This document shows, piece after piece, positions 53,906 to 61,242 of a DNA stretch of 64,000 bases. The DNA comes from Flagellimonas pacifica (GTDB lineage: Bacteria; Bacteroidota; Bacteroidia; Flavobacteriales; Flavobacteriaceae), in NCBI RefSeq assembly GCF_900215465.1, contig NZ_OBEH01000004.1:1-64000 (forward strand). Direction: 5' to 3'. The stretch's first letter is position 1; each line of letters begins with the position of its first letter. The notes beneath the pieces are model-generated. The model worked only from the letters and a program-made list of their open reading frames with translations, had not been told where the DNA came from and searched no databases. Both the position numbers and the translations under genes were made by a program.

Positions 53906-54655
53906 ATGGACACATTAGCACAAGTACATTTGGTATCCCAATATTTGGCCACGGTAGGTAAAAGTTTTCTGGTACCAAAATCTGATGACAGCCACACCAA
54001 TGTTGGTTTTTTCTCCGAAGACCATACATTACGAACATGGGATTTGGATGAATCTGGAACTTACTTGGCTTTTCAGTACGACCATTTTGCATTGAGCTGG
54101 GTTTCCAAAGACAAAAATGAGACGCTTACCCTTAAGGGTAAATCGCACGGTGAAATTGTGGAATGGATTTCTAAAATGGCTGTGGAATCCAAACTTTCTA
54201 AACCATACGTCTATGATTTACACTATGATCTGCCCTACTCCCCATCTGATGATTTCAAGTTTAGCCATCCAAATTCCGAAGAATTACAAAAATTGACCAA
54301 TCTTAGAACATTGGCACAAAATACATTGAAATCTTTCCTACAAAAAGAAAATCTGAAGTCCAATATTCGTGTTTGGCCGCATCATTTTGATACTGGTGCC
54401 TTTGTGATGCTAAGTGATGGTTCCGGAAAATCCGTTGGAATGGGTATGGCTATCCCAGATAGTATCATCAACGAGCATTATTTCTATATCAGCGGATATC
54501 ATGGGCATGATGGGATTGACACCTCAACATTTAAAAACCTTGCTCTAGGCGAATGGAAAAATGATGGTTTTAAGGGAGCTATATTAAAAACATCGGGTAC
54601 AACTCAAAAAATAGCTGTCAATTTCGTTGAGGAAGCATTTTCCTCATATAAATAA
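53906..54655 (+). CDS. uncharacterised protein with HHFD motif, 249 aa
   Basis: The protein is soluble with no signal peptide. The segment RVWPHHFDTGAFVML (about residues 154-168) resembles the conserved HHFD part of DUF5996-type proteins; the match is from memory and weak. Other notable stretches are GFFSEDHTLRTWDLD and GYHGHDGID. Two His and an Asp close together could bind a metal. The stop codon lies 1 nt from the stop of the convergent Rieske-glutamate synthase gene, without a terminator. Confidence 0.75.
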   Translation: MDTLAQVHLVSQYLATVGKSFLVPKSDDSHTNVGFFSEDHTLRTWDLDESGTYLAFQYDHFALSWVSKDKNETLTLKGKSHGEIVEWISKMAVESKLSKPYVYDLHYDLPYSPSDDFKFSHPNSEELQKLTNLRTLAQNTLKSFLQKENLKSNIRVWPHHFDTGAFVMLSDGSGKSVGMGMAIPDSIINEHYFYISGYHGHDGIDTSTFKNLALGEWKNDGFKGAILKTSGTTQKIAVNFVEEAFSSYK

Positions 54656-54656
54656 A

Positions 54657-56270
54657 CTACTGCACTCCCGCATAATTGATTCCAGATAACCCGTGCATAT
54701 CCTTGTTGAAGGTTGACAGGTCATGATGATTAAACTTAGAAATATCATCATACCCACAGGAACGCGCCACAACTTTGATCAGGTCATTGGTTGCCGTAAA
54801 AAAGTTATATAGTTGCTTGGCAGAAGCTTCAATGATCAACCTACTTCGTAAATTCTCTTTCTGTGTAGCTATGCCCACAGGACAATTATTAGTTCCGCAC
54901 GCTCTCATTCCCAAGCAACCCACAGCTTGAATGGCCGAATTGGAAACCGCGATAGCATCCGCTCCCAGCATCATGGCCTTGGCGAAATCTTCTGCAATTC
55001 GCAATCCTCCTGTAATGACCAGGGTTACATCTTTAGCTCCCACTTTATCCAAATATTTTCTGGCCCTGGCCAGAGCGGGAATTGTTGGAACATTAATGTT
55101 ATCTCGAAGTATAGTGGGCGCGGAACCGGTTCCTCCTCCCCTTCCGTCTAGAATGATATAATCAACGCCAACATCCAGCGCAAATTGAATATCTTTTTCA
55201 ATGTGGCTTGCCGCGATTTTGAATCCTACGGGGATTCCACCTGTTCGCTCCCTTACTTTTTTGGCAAAGGACTTAAAGTCCTCTACTCCATGAAAATCAG
55301 GAAATGTAGCTGGACTAATCGCAGTTTCTCCTTCTTTTAAGCCACGCACCTCGGCAATCTCCTTACTAACCTTACTTCCTGGCAAGTGTCCTCCGGTACC
55401 TGTTTTGGCTCCCTGCCCCCCCTTAAAGTGAAAAGCCTGTACGTTGTCCAACTTATCCCATGAAAAACCAAATTGTGCTGAGGCCAGTTCATAAAAATAT
55501 CGAGAGTTGTTCTTTTGTTCATCGGGCAACATTCCGCCTTCTCCCGAACAAATTCCGGTTCCAGCCATCTCTGCCCCTTTGGATAATGCTATTTTAGCTT
55601 CTCTGGATAAAGCACCAAAACTCATATCACTCACAAAAAGCGGAATGTCCAACACCAGCGGTTTTTTTGCTTTTGGCCCAATGGTCACTTTGGTGGCTAC
55701 ATCTTCATGATCTAATAAAGGTCTTGTTGCCAACTGGGCTGGTAAAAATTGGATGTCACTCCATTTGGGAAGCGTATTTCTATCCACTCCCATTGAGGCT
55801 GAAAATCCATGATGGCCCAAGTTTTTTAATCCATTTCTAGCCAATTCTTTTATATAACCTGTGTAGGGTTCGGTGTCCTCAGGATGTGTGTCGGCATATG
55901 TGCCTAAGTAAGCCTCTCTGTCAAACGGTTGTGGGTGTTCTTTTTCAAAAACGGCAACTTCGTTCTCATCAACCTGAAGCGAGTCTCCTTCAATATATTC
56001 TTGGAATTTATGGAGTTGCTCATCATTATTGTATTCGCTGATACCCGTATCGTACCTGTAATCCCATCCGTGTACACCACAAATCAAATTATTACCATCA
56101 ATATGTCCATCAGCCAATAGCGCACCGCGATGATGGCACCGACCATATAAAACGGATATCCCAGTTTCATGTTTTACAATGACTAAATCCGTGTTTTTGA
56201 CTAAGGCGTATACTGGTTTTTTCTCGTCAAGGTTGGAAACTTTGGCAATCTCAATACGTTTTTGTGACAT
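54657..56270 (-). CDS. Rieske domain - glutamate synthase FMN domain fusion protein, 537 aa
   Basis: The N-terminus (about 1-110) is a Rieske [2Fe-2S] domain: Cys45-x-His47 in GRCHHRGA and Cys64-x2-His67 in ICGVHGW. Residues about 150-537 are the FMN-binding domain of glutamate synthase large subunits: SFGALSREAKIALSKGAEMAG, ICSGEGGMLPDE, GQGAKTGTGGHLPG, LDGRGGGTGSAPTI and the 3Fe-4S Cys set CLGMRACGTNNC. The glutamine amidotransferase domain is absent. It may be a flavin oxidoreductase fed electrons by the Rieske centre; the substrate is unknown. The upstream region to 56420 (150 nt) has no promoter that I recognise. Confidence 0.9.
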   Translation of the reverse strand: MSQKRIEIAKVSNLDEKKPVYALVKNTDLVIVKHETGISVLYGRCHHRGALLADGHIDGNNLICGVHGWDYRYDTGISEYNNDEQLHKFQEYIEGDSLQVDENEVAVFEKEHPQPFDREAYLGTYADTHPEDTEPYTGYIKELARNGLKNLGHHGFSASMGVDRNTLPKWSDIQFLPAQLATRPLLDHEDVATKVTIGPKAKKPLVLDIPLFVSDMSFGALSREAKIALSKGAEMAGTGICSGEGGMLPDEQKNNSRYFYELASAQFGFSWDKLDNVQAFHFKGGQGAKTGTGGHLPGSKVSKEIAEVRGLKEGETAISPATFPDFHGVEDFKSFAKKVRERTGGIPVGFKIAASHIEKDIQFALDVGVDYIILDGRGGGTGSAPTILRDNINVPTIPALARARKYLDKVGAKDVTLVITGGLRIAEDFAKAMMLGADAIAVSNSAIQAVGCLGMRACGTNNCPVGIATQKENLRSRLIIEASAKQLYNFFTATNDLIKVVARSCGYDDISKFNHHDLSTFNKDMHGLSGINYAGVQ

Positions 56271-56420
56271 GTTTGGTTTAGTCTTTAGAGTTAGTTGAAT
56301 TAGGTTTTAGGTCGAAATATTTTAATTCACATTACATCAGTAAGTTAATGTAAAAACCAACACCTTTAGATAAAAATAGAAATAGCCGGAATTGAGAATA
56401 ATCCCACTAAAAACAAAGAA

Positions 56421-56444
56421 GCCCAAGAATAATTATTCTTGGGC
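56421..56444 (-). terminator. palindromic terminator after the aldehyde dehydrogenase gene
   Basis: A perfect 24-nt inverted repeat (GCCCAAGAATAA / TTATTCTTGGGC), with the minus strand continuing ttctttgttttt. It lies 25 nt downstream of the aldehyde dehydrogenase stop. Confidence 0.85.
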
Positions 56445-56468
56445 CTCTCAAAAACGGTTTCAGTTTAT

Positions 56469-58052
56469 TTATTCAGGAAGTATATATTTTCCATTCTCCA
56501 ACCTCAAAATATTCAACGGGTTTGCAGCTTTCAACTCATCCGGAAGCAATGCATCTGGATAATTCTGATAACAAATGGGTCTTGTATACCTTGTTATGGC
56601 TGCAGTTCCAACAGAAGTCATTCTAGCATCTGAAGTTGCGGGAAAGGGTCCTCCATGAACCATGGAATGACATACTTCTACCCCCGTTGGGAATCCATTG
56701 ATAAGTAGTCTACCTACTTTTCTCTCCAAAATTTTAAGTAAATCGGCATATTCCGCCAAATCAGCTTCCGTACCCTGAACAGTAGCAGTAAGATGACCAT
56801 TTAATCCTTTGGCTATTTTTATCATCTCATCCTTGTCCTTCGTTCTTACCAAAAGTGTTGATGGACCAAATACTTCTTCTTCCAACTCTTTGTCGGATAG
56901 GAAATCATTGGCTGAGACTGAAAGAACCTCTGGAACTCCTTGTGACTGTTGTTCACCTTTTTTCCCGAAAGAAACAGATGCAACAGCATCTTTTGCCTTT
57001 AGTTTTTCAAGTCCAGAATTATATGCTCTTTGAATAGACTCTGTAAGCATCGTAGCCGATTCAGCATCGGAGATACTTTCTTTTAATATGTTTTCAAAAA
57101 GAGAACCTTCTTCTTGTTCTGGTACTATGGTCAATCCTGGGTTGGTACAAAACTGTCCCACACCCAACTGTACAGAACCGGACAAGCCTTCTGCCAAAGC
57201 CTGGTGATTCTCTTTTAAAGCACCTGGAAGTACAAAAACAGGATTGGTGCTTCCCATTTCTGCGTAAACTGGAATGGGTTCCTCACGCCTAGCGGCTTCA
57301 TCAAACAAAGATTTTCCACCCCTAAAAGAACCCGTGAATCCAATAGCTTTTATAAATGGATGACGCACGACCGCCTGACCCACATCAATTGAGGCTCCAT
57401 GGACCATGGAAAACACTCCATTGGGCATCCCGCACTTTTTGGCTGCTTTTATAATTGCATTTCCTACCAGCTCTGAAGTTCCTGGGTGAGCTGGATGTGC
57501 TTTCACTACAACCGTACAACCCGCAGCAAAGGCCGAAGCTGTATCTCCACCTGCCGCAGAAAACGCCAAAGGAAAATTACTTGCGCCAAAAACTCCAACA
57601 GGTCCTAATGCAATCTGCATTTGTCTGGTGTCTGGTTTTGGAACAGGTGTTCTATTGGGGTCTGCAGTATCAATTCTTGCATCTACCCAAGACCCATCCC
57701 TCAACAAAGAAGCGAACAGTCGCAATTGACCTGTAGTCCGTCCCAATTCTCCCGATAGCCTTCCAGCGGGCAATCCAGTTTCTTGAGTGCCAATGGCTAC
57801 AATTTCTTGCTCTATGGACGCCAATTCACCAGCAATGGTTTCCAAAAAAACTGCTTTTTCTTTTCCACTTTTATCCCTATACTCTGTAAAAGCGTTTTCG
57901 GCTAGGGTTATGGCTTCATCTATCTCTTGTTGTGTGGCTTGGTAATATGGAGTCTGCAATTGACTCCCTGTTGACGGATTGACTCCATAAAAAAGTACTT
58001 CTCCTTTAGCGGATTGAGTAAAACCCAATATATTCTTACCTGTTAATTCCAT
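56469..58052 (-). CDS. aldehyde dehydrogenase of the 2-ketoglutaric semialdehyde dehydrogenase type, 527 aa
   Basis: The protein is an NADP+-type aldehyde dehydrogenase; the catalytic Cys is in GVGQFCTNPG and the Glu in YAEMGSTNPVFV. The ASNFPLAFSAAGGDTASAFAAGCTVVVKAHPAHPG segment is specific for the KGSADH group that finishes hydroxyproline, arabinose or glucarate breakdown by oxidising 2-ketoglutaric semialdehyde to 2-oxoglutarate. I use the ATG at 58052; the longer frame starts with TTG at 58061. It is monocistronic with a good promoter and terminator. No partner genes for a semialdehyde-producing pathway lie beside it. Confidence 0.9.
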   Translation of the reverse strand: MELTGKNILGFTQSAKGEVLFYGVNPSTGSQLQTPYYQATQQEIDEAITLAENAFTEYRDKSGKEKAVFLETIAGELASIEQEIVAIGTQETGLPAGRLSGELGRTTGQLRLFASLLRDGSWVDARIDTADPNRTPVPKPDTRQMQIALGPVGVFGASNFPLAFSAAGGDTASAFAAGCTVVVKAHPAHPGTSELVGNAIIKAAKKCGMPNGVFSMVHGASIDVGQAVVRHPFIKAIGFTGSFRGGKSLFDEAARREEPIPVYAEMGSTNPVFVLPGALKENHQALAEGLSGSVQLGVGQFCTNPGLTIVPEQEEGSLFENILKESISDAESATMLTESIQRAYNSGLEKLKAKDAVASVSFGKKGEQQSQGVPEVLSVSANDFLSDKELEEEVFGPSTLLVRTKDKDEMIKIAKGLNGHLTATVQGTEADLAEYADLLKILERKVGRLLINGFPTGVEVCHSMVHGGPFPATSDARMTSVGTAAITRYTRPICYQNYPDALLPDELKAANPLNILRLENGKYILPE

Positions 58053-58103
58053 ATTAATCAAATAATTTGGTTTTCAGTTGCGTAATTTTCAATATTTATT
58101 TGG

Positions 58104-58133
58104 CAAATGTATCTATTCAAACGATAAATCAAA
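58104..58133 (-). promoter_or_regulatory. promoter of the aldehyde dehydrogenase gene
   Basis: On the minus strand TTTG (58130-58133), an 18-nt spacer and TACATTTG (58104-58111) match the Bacteroidota -33/-7 consensus very well. The start codon is 51 nt downstream. Confidence 0.65.
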
Positions 58134-58135
58134 GC

Positions 58136-59290
58136 TTATTTGGAAAGCATGTCCAAACTTAAAACTGTTCTAAAACCTAAATGCCCCATTGAAGAGTCCA
58201 TGGTAGAAGCCATTCTTGCAGAAATCCTATAACTGGCACAGTAAGAGGCACTGCACAAATATGATCCACCCCGGATCACTTTTTCCTTGGCGTAAGGGTT
58301 GGTTGAATTGAAGGGTTGCTTCGCTCCCTTTGGATTTAGAACGATACCCCTTGCCAACAATTCTTTATAATAATTTGTATTGTACCAATCGTTAGTCCAT
58401 TCCCATATATTCCCCGACATATCATACAGCCCAAAATCATTGGATGGAAATGTTCCTACAGGTGAACTTCCTTCAAAACCATCTACTTTGGTATTGTTCA
58501 CCGGAAATTCTCCTTCCCAGGTATTGGCATATTTTGATAACTCGACCACCTCATTTCCCCAAAAATAAGTGTTATCAGATTTTCCAGCTCGAGCGGCATA
58601 TTCCCATTCTGCTTCCGTGGGCAAACGTCTTCCGGCCCATTTACAGTAGGCCCATGCATCTTCAAAGGATATATGTACCACAGGGTGATCATCTTTTCCT
58701 TCTAAAGTGCTTCCTGGTCCTTCCGGATTTTTCCAGTTGGTACCAATGGACCAAGTCCACCATTGGGAAAAATCGTATAAATTGGGAACAGATGTTTTTG
58801 TTTTTTTGAAAACCAACGACCCTGGCTGTAAAATAGAATCATGGGGCTTTGGTGTTCCTTCTGGGAGTTGCTTTTTAAGCTCTTCCCAGTCTGGTTTACG
58901 TTCTGCTACAGTAAGATATCCCGTTTCATCCACAAACTTTGAGAATTTTGCATTAGTCACGTGGGTGGTATCCATGAAAAATCCATCAACCGCAACTTGG
59001 TGGGCCGGTTTTTCATGATGCATGGCTTCTTTATCCTTAGGTACGGCTCCTTGTTTAAAGGTTCCGCCAGGAATCCAAACCATACCATCAGGAACTGCTA
59101 CCTCCCCTGGCTTGTCCTTAATTAGATTAAGAGTATCAACCGCAGCTACATCTTGTGCTTCTGGACTGTTTTTAACGGGCTCTCCTGTTCTTTTTTTATC
59201 CTTGCATGCCAATGAAAACAACATCAACATCACAGAAAATATGCTTAAACAGACTAGCTGAAAATTAGGTCTGGAATTTATGTTTCTCAT
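58136..59290 (-). CDS. formylglycine-generating enzyme family lipoprotein, 384 aa
   Basis: I use the ATG at 59290 (MRNINSRPNFQ), since a promoter match lies at 59321-59352; the frame is open 27 codons further. The signal ends SLACKDKK (lipidated Cys). The SUMF1/FGE domain covers about 80-384: MVWIPGGTFKQG, VTNAKFSKFVDETGY, RRLPTEAEWEYAAR, GLYDMSGNIWEWTNDW and RGGSYLCSASYCASYR. The two Cys in the last motif correspond to the catalytic Cys336 and Cys341 of human FGE. FGE converts a sulfatase Cys or Ser to formylglycine; no sulfatase gene is in the window. Confidence 0.9.
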   Translation of the reverse strand: MRNINSRPNFQLVCLSIFSVMLMLFSLACKDKKRTGEPVKNSPEAQDVAAVDTLNLIKDKPGEVAVPDGMVWIPGGTFKQGAVPKDKEAMHHEKPAHQVAVDGFFMDTTHVTNAKFSKFVDETGYLTVAERKPDWEELKKQLPEGTPKPHDSILQPGSLVFKKTKTSVPNLYDFSQWWTWSIGTNWKNPEGPGSTLEGKDDHPVVHISFEDAWAYCKWAGRRLPTEAEWEYAARAGKSDNTYFWGNEVVELSKYANTWEGEFPVNNTKVDGFEGSSPVGTFPSNDFGLYDMSGNIWEWTNDWYNTNYYKELLARGIVLNPKGAKQPFNSTNPYAKEKVIRGGSYLCSASYCASYRISARMASTMDSSMGHLGFRTVLSLDMLSK

Positions 59291-59320
59291 TGGAATGTCA
59301 TTCAATTTTTCGTAGAAAAT

Positions 59321-59352
59321 CAAAAGTAATCCATATTTGTGAAAATATTCAA
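59321..59352 (-). promoter_or_regulatory. promoter of the FGE-like gene
   Basis: On the minus strand TACTTTTG (59321-59328) is the -7 box and TTG (59350-59352) may be the -33 element, 21 nt away. The start codon is 31 nt downstream. Confidence 0.5.
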
Positions 59353-59539
59353 GACAAAAGAAATTCTTCACATTGCGAGCAACATTTGTTATCTCAATTT
59401 ATACCTCTACTTTATTTTATTAATCAAATTTTCAGCGAATAACGCCAACAATTGAACCCTCTCATCACAACTTATTTCAGATAGTACAAATCATAACAAC
59501 CTTCAAATTCAAAAAGTAACTAAAATCACCCCAATGTGT

Positions 59540-59547
59540 TATTTTTG
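59540..59547 (+). promoter_or_regulatory. -7 box of the Crp/Fnr regulator promoter
   Basis: TATTTTTG matches TAnnTTTG, 36 nt before the start codon at 59584, and argues against an earlier start at 59536. Confidence 0.45.
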
Positions 59548-59583
59548 GCAGATTGTTCAACACCTCTAAAAATCATTTTTTTA

Positions 59584-60180
59584 ATGACACCAAGCCAGAA
59601 CATAGAAAAAAACTTGTTCATAATTCTTTACCTTAACTCCATTTTCCCACTTAGTCCAAGTTTAAAATCTTTTTTAAGCAAAAATGTAAAGAGTTGTTCT
59701 TTTAGTAAAAATGAGATAATAAGTAAGGCGGGAGAGGTTTGTAATAGGCTTTATATAATTAAGAAGGGTTTGGTAAGAGGTTACTTTGTAAGTGATTCAG
59801 CAGAGATTACCACGTGGATGGATTCCGAGAATGAAGTTTTCACTTCCATAACAGGCTTTTTCAGAAATGAAAAGAGTAAGGAATATATACAAAGTCTGGA
59901 AGATACCCATTGTGATTATCTGGAATATGAAGATTACAAATATTGCCTTAACAACTTTCCTGAAATCCGTCAGATAAACAGAATACTTCTTGAAGAATAT
60001 TACATTCTGGCAGAAAACAGGGTATATTTAGCTAGAATACCTAATGCCAAGAAGCGGTTGAATTATTTTATAGACAACAACAAACCACAGCTCGTGGACA
60101 GAATTCCGAGAAAACATTTGGCTTCTTTTTTAGCGATGAGGCCAGAAACCCTTTCTAGGATAATGAGGGAAAATGTATGA
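59584..60180 (+). CDS. Crp/Fnr family transcriptional regulator, 198 aa
   Basis: A cyclic-nucleotide-binding-like beta-barrel fills about residues 20-125 (SFSKNEIISKAGEVCNRLYIIKKGLVRGYF), followed by a dimerisation helix and a C-terminal winged helix-turn-helix (RIPRKHLASFLAMRPETLSRIMREN). The ligand is not evident; the Arg/Glu pattern for cAMP is not conserved, as usual in Bacteroidota members. I use the ATG at 59584 (MTPSQNIEKN). It is divergent from the FGE-like gene, with about 290 nt between the two starts. Targets are unknown. Confidence 0.9.
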   Translation: MTPSQNIEKNLFIILYLNSIFPLSPSLKSFLSKNVKSCSFSKNEIISKAGEVCNRLYIIKKGLVRGYFVSDSAEITTWMDSENEVFTSITGFFRNEKSKEYIQSLEDTHCDYLEYEDYKYCLNNFPEIRQINRILLEEYYILAENRVYLARIPNAKKRLNYFIDNNKPQLVDRIPRKHLASFLAMRPETLSRIMRENV

Positions 60181-60682
60181 TTTAAATCTCCCTTACTTTT
60201 ATAAATAATACCAAGCATCTTTATTTTTTTACACCAATAGTTTCCCGGAATCACTTTATTGTTTAAAAGTTAAAAGGGGCCTAACTCATATCTATTGGTC
60301 AGTTTTAGCCACTTACCTGCTATTGTTTCTTAAAAAAATGACATAAAATTGATATTTGTCAATTTCCTTGACGATTTCATGAAATAACACCAAGGCTCTT
60401 CCGTTTTTCTGATAATAAGTAGGAAAAGGTTTACAATAAAAGAAATGTAAATGTAAGAAAAAATAGTTCCTATTAATCAAAAAACAAATCCAATTTTATG
60501 AAAGAATATTACTAGACCTTATCCACAAAATTTTTCATGCTCTTACTAATGTCCTATAACCTTTAAAAAGAACCTGGGACAGCACTGTGAAATGCCACAC
60601 TTAGGTGGAGTGACCCTCCTATGCCTAAACTTAACATCATAAAAATCAAAATTTGAAATATAAACCTAAATCAACAAATCAA
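60181..60682 (+). other. 502-nt non-coding region before the DUF4347-like gene
   Basis: The stretch is AT-rich and holds no convincing ORF. It contains a hairpin at 60601-60628 (TTAGG-t-GGAG, loop tgacc, CTCC-tatg-CCTAA) that lies 54 nt before the gene start, and one DnaA-box-like TTATCCACA at 60519-60527. No -7 box at a suitable distance was clear to me. Confidence 0.4.
60601..60628 (+). promoter_or_regulatory. stem-loop in the leader of the DUF4347-like gene
   Basis: Two stacked stems, TTAGG/CCTAA and GGAG/CTCC, close a five-base loop. No T run follows, so it is not a simple terminator and could instead protect or regulate the mRNA leader. Confidence 0.3.
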
Positions 60683-61231
60683 ATGAAAAATCCATTTTAC
60701 AGGAACACCTTGCCTGTCTTTTTTTTCCTTTTTGCTTTCTTAATTACCGGGGTTTTTGCGCAATCTAATGACATTGTAGTTATCGATTCCAAGTACTCCC
60801 AAAAGCCACAAGTTCTTAACAATTTACCTTCGGGTACTTCTGTTGTTGAGATTTACAGTACTGATAATCCTTGGAAAACGATTCGAGAAAATCTAGAACA
60901 AAACCCTTCAATAAAAGCCATTCACTTGTTCGTAAATACAAATTACAATGCATTTGAATTGGGAGGGATATTATATGACTCAACCAAAATAGACCAAGAA
61001 TTTGAGTTCTCTATGATGGAAGGTCTTTACCAAGGAACCAACATTCAACTTTTAGTCTATGATTGCAATCTAGGGTCTAATCCCGAAGGATTGGAACTCA
61101 TGAAGAAAGTAAGTGACCGCTCTTATTTCAATATTGGTGTTCCAACCAACTGTAGCTCCATATTTAGCATGGACTTGGAATTTGATCACACCACCATGAA
61201 TCAACCTGTTAACAAACCAATACTTAAATAG
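60683..61231 (+). CDS. secreted DUF4347-like protein, 182 aa
   Basis: I use the ATG at 60683 (MKNPFYRN), because the longer frame starts with a TTG; the signal peptide then ends at GVFAQ. The mature part matches DUF4347 in order: IVVIDSKYSQKPQVLNNLP, VVEIYSTDNPWKTIRENL, SIKAIHLFVN, ELGGILYDSTKI and IQLLVYDCNLGSNPEGLELMKKVSD. In the family these positions carry SHG and YGC; here the His is lost (FVN) and the Cys is kept (YDCN). DUF4347 is usually the N-terminal part of giant adhesins; here it is a separate protein 11 nt before such a protein. The function is unknown. Confidence 0.8.
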   Translation: MKNPFYRNTLPVFFFLFAFLITGVFAQSNDIVVIDSKYSQKPQVLNNLPSGTSVVEIYSTDNPWKTIRENLEQNPSIKAIHLFVNTNYNAFELGGILYDSTKIDQEFEFSMMEGLYQGTNIQLLVYDCNLGSNPEGLELMKKVSDRSYFNIGVPTNCSSIFSMDLEFDHTTMNQPVNKPILK

Positions 61232-61242
61232 AATAATCAACC

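Noticed and set aside
56331..56352. ACATTA/TAATGT inverted repeat upstream of the Rieske-GltS gene
   Set aside because: The arms are six AT-rich bases with a long spacer, which is expected by chance in this composition.
60519..60527. DnaA box TTATCCACA as a replication origin mark
   Set aside because: Only one box was seen, without AT-rich unwinding repeats or dnaA/dnaN nearby; a chance match is likely.
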